11,843 nucleotides of DNA from JBBTWV01 sp038062615 (GCA_038062615.1 JBBTWV010000007.1:1-11843); one strand, 5' to 3'. Numbered from the stretch's first letter, positions 1-6,511 are shown. Notes: generated from the letters alone by a model not told the origin. Numbers and translations are program-made.

Positions 1-67
1 CAACATGTCTTGAAAAACCTCTTACTCGAAATTGCAGGTATATTTTTCAAGGAAAAAGTTTCTCTCC

Positions 68-95
68 GCGCCGCCCGCCCCCTTTCGGGCGGCGC
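68..95 (+). terminator. GC-rich hairpin, possible terminator
   Basis: A perfect 10-bp stem, GCGCCGCCCG at 68-77 pairing with 86-95, closes an 8-nt loop and is followed on the + strand by ATTTTGTC. A very stable stem and short T-run fit an intrinsic terminator for something entering from the left edge. No gene is recognisable in positions 1-67; frame 1 stays open from the edge to a TAG near 117 but reads through this hairpin, so it is not called. Confidence 0.45.
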
Positions 96-115
96 ATTTT
101 GTCACCAGTCCTCTT

Positions 116-147
116 AGGCGCGCGGTGACCGGCCGCACCGCGCGCCT
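116..147. repeat. 12-bp inverted repeat (hairpin) in non-coding region
   Basis: AGGCGCGCGGTG at 116-127 is the exact reverse complement of 136-147, with an 8-nt loop at 128-135 that itself contains the palindrome CGGCCG. There is a GGTTTTG tract a few bases downstream on the + strand. It could be a second terminator or a structured RNA element. Positions 1-232 hold no convincing gene, only this and two other hairpins. Confidence 0.45.
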
Positions 148-170
148 GCCCATAGGTTTTGTGAAAATTC

Positions 171-190
171 TCTGGAAGCTAGCTTCCAGA
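171..190 (-). terminator. 20-bp perfect palindrome, probable terminator of the rsmE cluster
   Basis: TCTGGAAGCT followed directly by its reverse complement gives a 20-bp perfect palindrome about 40 nt after the stop of the minus-strand gene ending at 233. On the minus strand it is followed by GAATTTTCAC. The position right after the last gene of a minus-strand cluster supports a terminator role. The T-run is weak, and the symmetry would also suit a protein-binding site. Confidence 0.5.
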
Positions 191-232
191 ACCTTTAAAA
201 TGAGTCCGAACCTCGTTATAGAAGGCCAACCA

Positions 233-829
233 TTAGAGCCTCCAATCGCTCCGCAATTTTTCCATTTCCATCTCTAGGCTTGCGATTTTAGGATCCTGAG
301 GGTTTTTTGATTTGAGACTGTCACGCTCGCGTGCTCTTTTTTCTATTTCACCGTCCACCCAGCGTTTCCATGTTGCGTCTCCGGTCTGAAGCCAACTTTG
401 CAACAGATCTCCGGCATGCGTAAATTCCATAAGATGATCCAATAATTCATCCGAAACGCCGATCTCGCCTGCCGTTTTACCATTCGGAGTTTTGGAACTC
501 CCGCCGCTCCAGCGGAAGTTTTTTATAGCTTTTATGATTTTGGAGAGTTCTCTGCTTTTGATGAGGGATTTAATATGGCTCGCATTGAGGCCTCCGGCAC
601 CTTTTATTTTTAAAATTTTCTCCAGCGTTGGGAAAAGAGATTCTAACTTCTCAATATCAAGCCCATCCTCATCTTTTAACTCTGCTATTTGATATTTTAC
701 TTCCCGAATTAGATTTTGCGTGTCGCTTGGGAGTCCGTGAAGTTTGACGAATACCGCATGCGCTTTACACTCACGTCGTTGATCATTATTACATGCTACC
801 CAGGATTTGGTGTCGCTATGGAATCCCAC
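233..829 (-). CDS. hypothetical protein, 198 aa, GTG start
   Basis: Function not recognised. The frame stays open upstream to an ATG at 985, but that would overlap rsmE by about 140 nt. I choose the GTG at 829, which lies 16 nt after the rsmE stop and is preceded by CGGTATAATATTTTT, almost identical to the sequence before the rsmE GTG. The predicted protein is soluble, with no signal peptide or membrane segment. It is mainly charged and helical: a segment around residues 40-105 (IREVKYQIAELKDEDG..., many K/E), a short Gly/Ser linker near 108-122, and a C-terminal highly charged coiled-coil-like stretch at 157-198 (EIEKRARERD...). Two cysteines at residues 13 and 21 flank NNDQRRE. It is the last gene of the cluster and is followed by the palindrome at 171-190. 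Confidence 0.6.
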   Translation of the reverse strand: MGFHSDTKSWVACNNDQRRECKAHAVFVKLHGLPSDTQNLIREVKYQIAELKDEDGLDIEKLESLFPTLEKILKIKGAGGLNASHIKSLIKSRELSKIIKAIKNFRWSGGSSKTPNGKTAGEIGVSDELLDHLMEFTHAGDLLQSWLQTGDATWKRWVDGEIEKRARERDSLKSKNPQDPKIASLEMEMEKLRSDWRL

Positions 830-835
830 AAAAAT

Positions 836-844
836 ATTATACCG
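836..844 (-). promoter_or_regulatory. -10 element immediately upstream of GTG start (leaderless-type promoter)
   Basis: Read on the minus strand, CGG-TATAAT-A-TTTTT leads straight into the GTG at 829. A perfect TATAAT ends 6 nt before the start codon, so transcription would begin at or next to the GTG. No good -35 is present; the hexamer 17 nt upstream is ATGCAT. It lies on the rsmE stop codon boundary. Confidence 0.5.
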
Positions 845-845
845 C

Positions 846-1559
846 TCAACTATGTATAATGCATGCTGCGGTTGCAATGCCGGCTGTCTCGGTGCGCAAC
901 ACGCGTGATCCCAGGGAGAGAATGAAGAACTCTTGTTGCTGAGCCAGAGCGACTTCTTCTTCAGAAAATCCGCCTTCCGGGCCAATTACCAGTCCACATT
1001 TTGGCCAGGTTTTTATTTGAGATAATTGCGATGAGAGCGGCGGAAAATCACCTCGTCCATGGAATAAAATGAGGGGTAGGGAAGGGTAAGCGGTGCGAAG
1101 AGCGCTCAATTTGAGCGGCTCACTTAACGTGGGAATTTTTCCTCGCTCGCTCTGCTCGGCGGCTTCCTTTAAAATTCTTTCCAGCCTATCGCGCTTTGTA
1201 AGTTCATCCCGTTCGGTATGCTTCGTTATGAGTGGAACAAACTCACTCACACCCAACTCTGTTCCTTTTTGCAGCACCCACTCAAACAGTTCCATTTTTT
1301 TAGGCATGGCCTGAAAAAGCGTAAGAGAAATATCAGGCTCATTTTTATTCATTTCTTTTTTTAAAATTTTTGCATGAATCTCATCGAGTTTAATGTCCTC
1401 AACAACACACAAAAATTCATGGCCAAGATTATCCAGCCCCATAAACGTATCGCCCGTTCTCATACGGAGTACTTGTTTCATTTGCCGCACCGTCGGCTCG
1501 TCTCTCACCGTAACGGATTTTTCCGAAAAGCTCTCTGGGGCTAAAAAAAAGTGTTGCAC
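846..1559 (-). CDS. rsmE: 16S rRNA (uracil(1498)-N(3))-methyltransferase RsmE
   Basis: RsmE methylates N3 of U1498 in helix 44 of 16S rRNA of the assembled 30S subunit, using S-adenosylmethionine; it is a SPOUT-class (trefoil knot) enzyme that works as a dimer. The 237-aa product has the usual family length and signatures: an N-terminal PUA-like part with QVLRMRTGD (29-37), then QKGTELGV (97-104), EAAEQSERG (132-140), the knot motif IGPEGGFSEEE (192-202) and LGSRVLRTETA (216-226). The start is GTG (GTG CAA CAC) with no Shine-Dalgarno sequence but with CGGTATCCTCTTTTT directly before it. It sits 39 nt downstream of the M23 peptidase gene and 16 nt upstream of a hypothetical gene, all on the minus strand. 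Confidence 0.96.
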   Translation of the reverse strand: MQHFFLAPESFSEKSVTVRDEPTVRQMKQVLRMRTGDTFMGLDNLGHEFLCVVEDIKLDEIHAKILKKEMNKNEPDISLTLFQAMPKKMELFEWVLQKGTELGVSEFVPLITKHTERDELTKRDRLERILKEAAEQSERGKIPTLSEPLKLSALRTAYPSLPLILFHGRGDFPPLSSQLSQIKTWPKCGLVIGPEGGFSEEEVALAQQQEFFILSLGSRVLRTETAGIATAACIIHS

Positions 1560-1565
1560 AAAAAG

Positions 1566-1574
1566 AGGATACCG
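1566..1574 (-). promoter_or_regulatory. -10-like element before rsmE GTG start
   Basis: The minus strand reads CGG-TATCCT-C-TTTTT-GTG. TATCCT matches the -10 consensus at 4 of 6 positions and ends 6 nt before the GTG. The arrangement matches the element at 836-844 in 15 of 18 positions including the start codon. No -35 is evident. It may be a leaderless promoter, or a translation-start element if rsmE is read through from the M23 gene. Confidence 0.35.
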
Positions 1575-1598
1575 AAGACAGGGGAGTGGGTACAGAGC

Positions 1599-3089
1599 CT
1601 AATCGTCCAACTCAGGTGCGCGCTTCACCTTATCTTCTTCACCCGTGAGTCTCTTTAAATATTTTTCAGGTAGGGAACTCACCGGCACAAATTCCAAAGG
1701 CAGGTACTCCAGCGGATCGGTGTGCTCAAAATCTTTAAAGACTTCAAAGTGCAGATGCGCTCCGGTGGTAAGCCAGCCGGCACCCTTTGTTCCCGGAATA
1801 CCCCCAGAAAGCCCAATCGTTTGGCCCTGGCGAACGATTTCTCCCTCGCTAACCACTATCTCCGAAAGATGTCCATAGAGCGTCATGAGTTTGCCCGGAT
1901 GTGAAATAATCACATAGCTGTAAGCAAAGCCATTGTCGGCTACTTTCGTCACCACTCCATCGGCGGCGCTTTTTACTTTTGATCCTTGTGTTATGCGAAT
2001 ATCAACGGCGTTGTGCTGTACGCCCAGCGCTTTTTTATATTCGTCGTCGTGGTAAAGGGCACTTAAACCCAGGTTCGGCGGCACCGGCCAGGCCAGAGGC
2101 TCATCACCCTTTTGCAGTGTTACGCCCTGCGAATCAAGGCTCAACAAATCAAAACTTTCTTGGTTCACACTTTGCGGCAGGTTCTTGAGATCATCAAGTT
2201 TCGCCTGGAAGAAGGCATAATTTTCTTTCAAATGCGTAATGGTAACGCTCACTTGCTCTTCTTCTTTTTTAGAAAGTTCCAGCAAGGTTTCATAAATCGC
2301 CTGTTTGCCCTTGGTTTCTTCAAGTAATTTTTGGCGTGATGTTTGGGCTTGAGTAAGCGTTTTTTGTTCGCGATTTAAAAGACTCTGAAGTTTTTGAAGT
2401 TCATCTTTTTTCCATTTTAGCTCATCTTTTTTATCATCAAGGGCATTTTGATCCGATAAAATTTTGGTAGACAGTTCTTGTAGTGCTGACTGCATAAAAT
2501 AGAGGTAGCCATTTTTTTGAAGGATGTCTCCGGACGTATCTTCACTTGAAAGAAAAGCCAATAAGCTTGGCTCACCACTCCCAAAATCAAAAAACGCATT
2601 ATTTTGCACATAATAAGCGGTCATGGCTTCATCTAAAGCTTCAATTTGTATTTTTATGGATTTTTCCTGCTGATGTATGTCATTGGTAAGGGTCTGGATG
2701 CCGCTTTCAAATTCCGCGCCCAAGAGCACCGCCGCACGAACTCGTTCTTTATTTTTGGCAATGAGATTATCTAAGTTTGCCAGCTGCGTCTCTAAATTAT
2801 TAATTTGATCGTGTGATTCATCTACTTTGGATTCCAGCGTGCCGATATTTTGCCTCAGGAGATTGAGTTCTTCTCGCTGGGATTGTAATTTTTGTTCTAT
2901 TCCTAAAATAAAAAATGCTCCCTGCTTCATTTTCTTTTTAAGTCGGTCTGCCAAAAGTTGCTCCGCTTTTTTATTATCTTGAGGAAAGATGCTGGTTCTT
3001 TCGTCTGCCTTGGAGGTTTGCGGATGCAAAAAAACAAGGGTCGCGGCAACTCCCAAAATGCATAAAAATGATCTGGTCTTTGGCTTCAT
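1599..3089 (-). CDS. secreted M23 peptidase with N-terminal coiled coil (EnvC/NlpD-like murein hydrolase)
   Basis: A 496-aa exported protein. Residues 1-29 look like a signal peptide (basic start, hydrophobic core 9-21, SKADE near the cleavage region). Residues 40-150 and 205-300 are heptad-rich, Lys/Glu/Gln-rich coiled coils, as in EnvC-type activators and DipM/PcsB-like hydrolases. A C-terminal LytM/M23 domain (about 330-465) shows the zinc ligands H359-xxx-D363 (HNAVD; the common HxGxD glycine is Ala), YGH (405-407) and HLH (445-447, HLHFEV). An insertion PGTKGAGWLTTG precedes HxH. Family knowledge: such proteins cleave peptidoglycan stem cross-links, or activate amidases when the ligands are lost; here the ligands are intact, so catalysis is likely. 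The acidic tail after 465 is unassigned. It is the first gene of the minus-strand cluster, divergent from rpmA. The ATG has no Shine-Dalgarno sequence and lies only about 5 nt from the predicted transcript start. Confidence 0.9.
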   Translation of the reverse strand: MKPKTRSFLCILGVAATLVFLHPQTSKADERTSIFPQDNKKAEQLLADRLKKKMKQGAFFILGIEQKLQSQREELNLLRQNIGTLESKVDESHDQINNLETQLANLDNLIAKNKERVRAAVLLGAEFESGIQTLTNDIHQQEKSIKIQIEALDEAMTAYYVQNNAFFDFGSGEPSLLAFLSSEDTSGDILQKNGYLYFMQSALQELSTKILSDQNALDDKKDELKWKKDELQKLQSLLNREQKTLTQAQTSRQKLLEETKGKQAIYETLLELSKKEEEQVSVTITHLKENYAFFQAKLDDLKNLPQSVNQESFDLLSLDSQGVTLQKGDEPLAWPVPPNLGLSALYHDDEYKKALGVQHNAVDIRITQGSKVKSAADGVVTKVADNGFAYSYVIISHPGKLMTLYGHLSEIVVSEGEIVRQGQTIGLSGGIPGTKGAGWLTTGAHLHFEVFKDFEHTDPLEYLPLEFVPVSSLPEKYLKRLTGEEDKVKRAPELDD

Positions 3090-3100
3090 ATAATCTGTTA

Positions 3101-3129
3101 ATTATACCAAAAAATGACATTTTTAGCAA
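3101..3129 (-). promoter_or_regulatory. sigma-70-type promoter of the M23 peptidase gene
   Basis: On the minus strand, TTGCTA (3129-3124) is separated by 17 nt from a perfect TATAAT (3106-3101). Transcription would start near 3094, giving a leader of about 5 nt before the ATG at 3089, so the message is nearly leaderless and cannot carry a ribosome binding site. Confidence 0.75.
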
Positions 3130-3144
3130 TCAAGCGGATTACGC

Positions 3145-3174
3145 TTGCATCCCCTCGAGGTCTTCCTGTAAAAT
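3145..3174 (+). promoter_or_regulatory. promoter of rpmA
   Basis: TTGCAT (3145-3150), an 18-nt spacer and TAAAAT (3169-3174) point toward rpmA, with a predicted start near 3181 and a leader of about 33 nt. No Shine-Dalgarno-like sequence precedes the ATG; the leader ends TTTAAGAAT. It is divergent from the M23 promoter, with the two -35 boxes only 15 nt apart. Confidence 0.55.
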
Positions 3175-3214
3175 CCCGATGCATTAGATACATTTAAGTT
3201 TGTAATTTAAGAAT

Positions 3215-3487
3215 ATGGCACATAAAAAAGCTGGTGGCTCAACCCGTAACGGTCGTGACTCGCAGGCCAAACGCCGTGGCCTTAAACTTTCCGGAGGACA
3301 GTTAGCTAAAATTGGAGCCATTATCGTTCGTCAAAAAGGCACAAAGTTTTTCCCAGGAACGAATTGCAAGATGGGTGTGGACTTTACTATTTTTGCCGTG
3401 AAGGAAGGACGCGTGGTTTTTCAAGAAAAAAAGAGAACTCGATTTGACGGTCAGGTGCATCGCGATATCTTCGTATCCGTTGAATAA
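3215..3487 (+). CDS. rpmA: 50S ribosomal protein bL27
   Basis: Ribosomal protein bL27 of the large subunit; its flexible N-terminal tail reaches the peptidyl transferase centre. The 90-aa product has the diagnostic start MAHKKAGGSTRNGRDSQAKR, then the core IIVRQKGTKFFPGTN and a short basic C-terminus. There is no extra N-terminal peptide like the one removed by Prp protease in Firmicutes. In many bacteria rpmA follows rplU (bL21); here bL21 is absent and the upstream neighbour is the divergent M23 gene. A 236-aa unknown gene starts 11 nt after its stop and is probably cotranscribed. Confidence 0.98.
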   Translation: MAHKKAGGSTRNGRDSQAKRRGLKLSGGQLAKIGAIIVRQKGTKFFPGTNCKMGVDFTIFAVKEGRVVFQEKKRTRFDGQVHRDIFVSVE

Positions 3488-3498
3488 TTCCTGGGGTT

Positions 3499-4209
3499 AT
3501 GTCCGATATGGAATTTTTTAACCCGGGTGAGGGCGGAGAGTCATATGATCCGGCGGCTTTTGATCGTTTCAAAGAAAAGATGAAGAAGAACGCGGCCTTT
3601 ATGGCTGCGGCGCGCAAGAGTGAGCAGAAGCAAAAACAAAAAGAAGATCGTTTGGCTAAAATCTTGCTCAAATTTATTCAGAGCAATCAAAAGAGCGCCA
3701 TTTTGATGTTGGCGGCCAAGCTTTTGCAAGAAAATATTCCCCCAAGTTTTATTTTGAGCATCATTTTATTGGGCAACGAAGAAATTCAAATGGAACTCAA
3801 GAAAGAGGCTCAACTGGCTGCGGCGCAAATTGAAGGGCCACTGTCGGATTCTCCGCCCTTGGCCCCTTCGTCCACAACAACCGAATTTTCACTCGTCACT
3901 CGTTTTTCGGATCACTCCCTTCCGCTTAAAATTAAAGCGGAGATTGATAGCTGGGGAAAGGGGATTATGGAGGCCGGCTCCGCGATTCCGTTCCGTGTTT
4001 TAGAAACGGCCATTGGTCAGGATGGTCATGTTAAAAAGGTCGTGGTGGATCTTTCTGCTCATGTGCTGGATGATTTCTTGCAGGAAAATGGCGGTCCACA
4101 ACTGGGTTATGAGACGTTTTTTTCTTTCTGTGAATTTTTGATGCAAGGAGTGATGAATCGCTTGCAAAAGCAGATCGAAAATCAAAAAGAATTGGGGAAC
4201 CCAAACTGA
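3499..4209 (+). CDS. hypothetical protein, 236 aa
   Basis: Function not recognised. The ATG at 3499 follows the rpmA stop by 11 nt, with a weak CTGGGG upstream; an in-frame ATG at 3508 is an alternative start. Layout seen: an acidic/Gly N-terminus (1-20), a strongly charged helix (22-55, with Lys/Gln repeats), a hydrophobic amphipathic segment (56-92, ILLKFIQSNQKSAILMLAAKLL then PPSFILSIILLGNEE), a Pro/Ser/Thr linker (112-128), and a C-terminal alpha/beta region (130-228) that includes VVVDLSAHVLDDFLQENGG. There is no signal peptide, and the hydrophobic segment looks amphipathic rather than membrane-spanning. Cotranscription with rpmA suggests a growth-linked role, but this is only context. 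The TGA stop shows that UGA is a true stop here. Confidence 0.8.
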   Translation: MSDMEFFNPGEGGESYDPAAFDRFKEKMKKNAAFMAAARKSEQKQKQKEDRLAKILLKFIQSNQKSAILMLAAKLLQENIPPSFILSIILLGNEEIQMELKKEAQLAAAQIEGPLSDSPPLAPSSTTTEFSLVTRFSDHSLPLKIKAEIDSWGKGIMEAGSAIPFRVLETAIGQDGHVKKVVVDLSAHVLDDFLQENGGPQLGYETFFSFCEFLMQGVMNRLQKQIENQKELGNPN

Positions 4210-4218
4210 TGGTATAAT
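4210..4218 (+). promoter_or_regulatory. extended -10 promoter for tRNA-His
   Basis: TGG-TATAAT at 4210-4218 matches an extended -10 (TGnTATAAT) and begins inside the stop region of the preceding gene. A possible -35 (TTGGGG at 4192-4197) has a short 15-nt spacing. The predicted start near 4225 leaves a 5' leader of about 15 nt before the tRNA. Confidence 0.6.
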
Positions 4219-4239
4219 TCCCGGGGCCGGTCGTTTTAT

Positions 4240-4314
4240 GGTGGCTATGGTGTAACGGCAGCACAACAGGTTGTGGTCCTGTTAGTTCGGGTTCGAGCCC
4301 CGATAGCCACCCCA
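4240..4314 (+). tRNA. tRNA-His (anticodon GTG), CCA encoded
   Basis: The acceptor stem GTGGCTA (4241-4247) pairs with TAGCCAC (4304-4310). The anticodon arm is ACAGG-TT-GTG-GT-CCTGT (4266-4282) with anticodon GTG at 4273-4275. The T-arm is TCGGG-TTCGAGC-CCCGA. An encoded G at 4240 faces discriminator C at 4311, giving the extra G-1:C73 pair that is the identity element for histidyl-tRNA synthetase. CCA (4312-4314) is genomically encoded. A T-rich tract follows at once, and a small ORF starts 22 nt downstream. Confidence 0.97.
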
Positions 4315-4336
4315 TTTTATTTTTTATTCTTTGTGT

Positions 4337-4633
4337 ATGGCTGATCAAAAACTCAACATTAATATGGACCCTCAAATGGCAAAAGGCGTTCATGGACAGG
4401 ATGTTCTCATTACAAGAACTAATGCCGATGTCTGTCTCACTTTTTATGTGAAGGATCCTTCTGACCAGCAAGCATTTGTCACAGCGCGCGTATTTTTGCC
4501 GCATATTACGGCTTATCAAATGGCCAAACTCATTGAAGAGCAGCTTGGTCCAACCTATAAGCAGTATCTTGATCTTATAGAGAAACTTCCTCCGCCGTCT
4601 TCTGGAGGGACTTCTTCTCAGGGGCCAAAGTAA
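4337..4633 (+). CDS. DUF3467-like small protein, 98 aa
   Basis: The open frame extends to a TTG at 4331, but the ATG at 4337 (MADQKLNINMDP) is the natural start. No Shine-Dalgarno sequence is present; the leader is almost pure T/A. The sequence pattern INMDPQMAKGVHGQDVLITRTNADVCLTFYV...VTARVFLPHITAYQMAKLIEEQLGPTYKQYLD resembles DUF3467: a short beta-rich domain with a 'G.y.n...v....EF.l.F' part, an ARV..sP.ha.. helix, and a closing helix. I recognise this by pattern only and the family has no firmly known function. The last 15 residues are a Pro/Ser/Gly tail. No separate promoter is visible, so it may be read through from the tRNA-His promoter. It ends at a bidirectional terminator. Confidence 0.72.
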   Translation: MADQKLNINMDPQMAKGVHGQDVLITRTNADVCLTFYVKDPSDQQAFVTARVFLPHITAYQMAKLIEEQLGPTYKQYLDLIEKLPPPSSGGTSSQGPK

Positions 4634-4678
4634 CCAAAAAGCCCCCTCCGGATGAAACGGAAAGAGCTTTTTTGGGTT
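4632..4678. terminator. bidirectional intrinsic terminator
   Basis: AACCAAAAAGC (4632-4642) pairs with the region GCTTTTTTGGGTT (4666-4678). An inner stem TCCG/CGGA (4647-4650 with 4658-4661) closes a GATGAAA loop, with an internal CCCC/AAGA loop between. T-rich on the + strand and CTTTTTGG on the minus strand, it lies between two convergent genes, ending at 4633 and 4711. Confidence 0.75.
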
Positions 4679-4710
4679 GACGCATACCAACGCCGGAGCC
4701 TTGAGTACCG

Positions 4711-5595
4711 TCATGAAGACATGAAACTTTGGAGTGAAAATGGAAGCACGGTTACGTCATAATTACGCAACCAGATGTTGAAATTTTGAGTCGCATCCTC
4801 GTCGCTTTCTTCAAATCCAAATTCACTTCCTCCAAAGACTTCCAATTTCATAAACTCATATTTTTCTCGCAACATGGCACTGGAATTTTTCAGCTGGCGG
4901 AACTCTGCGCCGTGCAAACGGTAGTAAGCGTATGTTTCAGCAAAATCCTCAAATGGGTCTGTCGTTGCATAAATAGAGACGAAATCCAGCGAATTGGAAT
5001 CTGATTTTTTCGTCGTCTCATCGTTCCAGCTAATGGCATAAAAAGTAGCACTCGCATCGTCTGCCAAAACCGGAATATCAAAATCTTTAAAAGAACTTTC
5101 AGCATTTTCGTCAGTTCCTTTTAAATAATTACTATCCACAATGTGCCCCATTTCATGAGTCATTACGCCAATAAATTCACTGTCGGTAACATTCAAACAG
5201 CGCAAAATAATTGATCCGTTTCCACCTAAACCGCGGCGGCCGTCTTCCGTATAAAAGAGGGTGAGATCTTGAAGTTCTTGACGGTGTTCTGCGGGAAGAT
5301 TTAACAAGGCTTGATACGCCAAGGCGCGGCAGTGGCGGCTTGTTTGTGGAGTAGGTGTGCTGTCTTCACGATGCTCAGAACCGGGGTGGAGATTGAGTGC
5401 AAGAGTGGTGAGTTTTGCGGCGTTGATGCTTTCAATAATTTCAGACTCTGGAGCCACATTTTTTGACATCAAATCGCCCTCGGTAGTTTGGCGAAGAGAA
5501 GTCTGAGGGGCCAAGGTAGGGCTTTTGAGAGCACCTCCTTGCAGTAATAACAGCGTAAGAGCCGTAATCGCGATAAAATGTCTTAAATAAGCCAT
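4711..5595 (-). CDS. secreted zinc metallopeptidase (HExxH, ATLF/M34-like)
   Basis: A 294-aa exported protein. Residues 1-22 form a hydrophobic signal sequence (MAYLRHFIAITALTLLLLQG) with no clear lipobox cysteine. The zinc-binding motif HEMGH is at 147-151 (within FIGVMTHEMGHIVD), and a downstream E-rich helix DPFEDFAETYAYY (213-225) supplies a likely third ligand (E216 or E220) plus nearby tyrosines. The HExxH...EdFAE-YA layout is typical of gluzincins of the anthrax-lethal-factor-like group and of 'putative zinc-binding metallopeptidases' in many bacteria. Substrate unknown; it probably acts at the cell surface or outside. The rest (40-140 and 230-294) matches nothing I know. The start is the ATG at 5595, with no Shine-Dalgarno sequence, about 27 nt below a near-consensus promoter. 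Confidence 0.82.
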   Translation of the reverse strand: MAYLRHFIAITALTLLLLQGGALKSPTLAPQTSLRQTTEGDLMSKNVAPESEIIESINAAKLTTLALNLHPGSEHREDSTPTPQTSRHCRALAYQALLNLPAEHRQELQDLTLFYTEDGRRGLGGNGSIILRCLNVTDSEFIGVMTHEMGHIVDSNYLKGTDENAESSFKDFDIPVLADDASATFYAISWNDETTKKSDSNSLDFVSIYATTDPFEDFAETYAYYRLHGAEFRQLKNSSAMLREKYEFMKLEVFGGSEFGFEESDEDATQNFNIWLRNYDVTVLPFSLQSFMSS

Positions 5596-5628
5596 AATCT
5601 TGCTTTGTCAGGTCAATTGAAGAGAGTG

Positions 5629-5657
5629 AGCATAGCAAGAAATAACCTGTTTGTCAA
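5629..5657 (-). promoter_or_regulatory. near-consensus promoter of the metallopeptidase gene
   Basis: The minus strand reads a perfect TTGACA (5657-5652), a 17-nt spacer and TATGCT (5634-5629). The promoter is strikingly like the one at 7646-7618: both begin TTGACAAA, share TATTT-n-TTGCTATG around the spacer end and -10, and match at about 23 of 29 positions. Confidence 0.8.
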
Positions 5658-5679
5658 GGCGTCGCTGATGTGCTAACTT
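5651..5679 (+). promoter_or_regulatory. candidate divergent promoter of the methyltransferase-like gene
   Basis: TTGTCA (5651-5656), 17 nt, then TAACTT (5674-5679) preceded by TGC gives an extended -10 form (TGnTAACTT). The -35 overlaps the -35 of the opposing promoter by five bases, so the two could not be occupied together. Transcription would start at about 5686-5687, right at the second in-frame ATG. Confidence 0.4.
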
Positions 5680-5680
5680 A

Positions 5681-6511
5681 ATGCCCATGCAAAACCTTCC
5701 GAATTGTTATTGGGACGGGGTTGAAATAGCGAGAAAAAGAGGCCAGATAGTGGAGGCAGGGGGTGTTGAAGAGGAGGATTATCACAGTCATCGCGATGAG
5801 CTTAATACGGCAAATACTCGACACCTTCATTATTTGGGAGAGGCAATTTTAAATGTTCGTGCGAGTACCATCAGAAGAATAATAGAAATAGGACCTGGTG
5901 CGGGAATAGCTACTGCTCAAATGAGCAGGGTTGTCCCAAATGCTCTAATTGACACTGCAGGCCTTACTCCCATTAATCCCTATCTTCGATGGCATGCTCA
6001 AATGAATAGCCGTCAAAAACAAAGGGAATACTTCCATTATGGCCAGAAGCCAGATGATCTCCTTGATATCCAGCGCCAAAATGGAGATCTCATATTTGAG
6101 GCAATGGGAGAAGATAATCCTTTTATTAACCGACAGTATATTGGTCGTTTTGCTCAAACTGCTTTTCCTCCTCCTGGAAGTTATGACTTTGTATATGAGC
6201 AGTGTGGACCTATATGGCATAACCGAGATCCAGTTGTCTTGCGTGCCGCATATGAGCTTTTAAATCCCCAGGGAATCATGATGCTTGGTCCTTCGGCGGA
6301 GGTAGCTCGGAAGCTTCTTGACTCTTCTCTTGTGGGAAGTCCACTTGTGGTCCAAGTAGGGGATCAGATATTTATTATAAATCGCGAAAATCATTTGGCT
6401 CGAATTATTGATGCCGATGAGCAGATTGAGGAGTTAACATATTTAACTCAGGACGAATTGTGTGAGGTGGTAGAAGAGGCCAGTTATTTGGATAAGCAAA
6501 AAGGCCGCTAA
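5681..6511 (+). CDS. class I SAM-dependent methyltransferase-like protein
   Basis: A 276-aa soluble protein. Residues 66-80 (RIIEIGPGAGIATAQ) fit motif I of the Rossmann-fold methyltransferases that binds S-adenosylmethionine. SYDFVYEQCGPIWH (167-180) fits the strand-4/motif IV region, and VLRAAYELLNPQGIMMLGP (186-204) fits the post-motif helix and strand 5. The acidic residue expected after strand 2 is replaced by the stretch ALIDTAGLTPINPYLR (88-103), with D91 a possible equivalent, so it is a divergent member. Substrate cannot be told. Two in-frame ATGs, 5681 and 5687, are possible; the upstream -10-like box would give a leaderless message starting at 5687. It is divergent from the metallopeptidase gene, and its stop codon lies inside the junction of the three-way-junction structure at 6500-6567. 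Confidence 0.75.
   Translation: MPMQNLPNCYWDGVEIARKRGQIVEAGGVEEEDYHSHRDELNTANTRHLHYLGEAILNVRASTIRRIIEIGPGAGIATAQMSRVVPNALIDTAGLTPINPYLRWHAQMNSRQKQREYFHYGQKPDDLLDIQRQNGDLIFEAMGEDNPFINRQYIGRFAQTAFPPPGSYDFVYEQCGPIWHNRDPVVLRAAYELLNPQGIMMLGPSAEVARKLLDSSLVGSPLVVQVGDQIFIINRENHLARIIDADEQIEELTYLTQDELCEVVEEASYLDKQKGR

Noticed and set aside
9..51. CTTGAAAAA/TTTTTCAAG inverted repeat with 25-nt spacing
   Set aside because: A/T-rich, widely spaced and at the window edge; too weak to call.
32..277. Plus-strand 81-aa ORF at the left edge
   Set aside because: It runs through three perfect hairpins and over the end of the minus-strand gene; no domain or ribosome binding site.
829..985. Extended N-terminus of the hypothetical gene starting at ATG 985
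   Set aside because: It would overlap the well-supported rsmE C-terminus by 140 nt; the GTG at 829 with the shared start element fits better.
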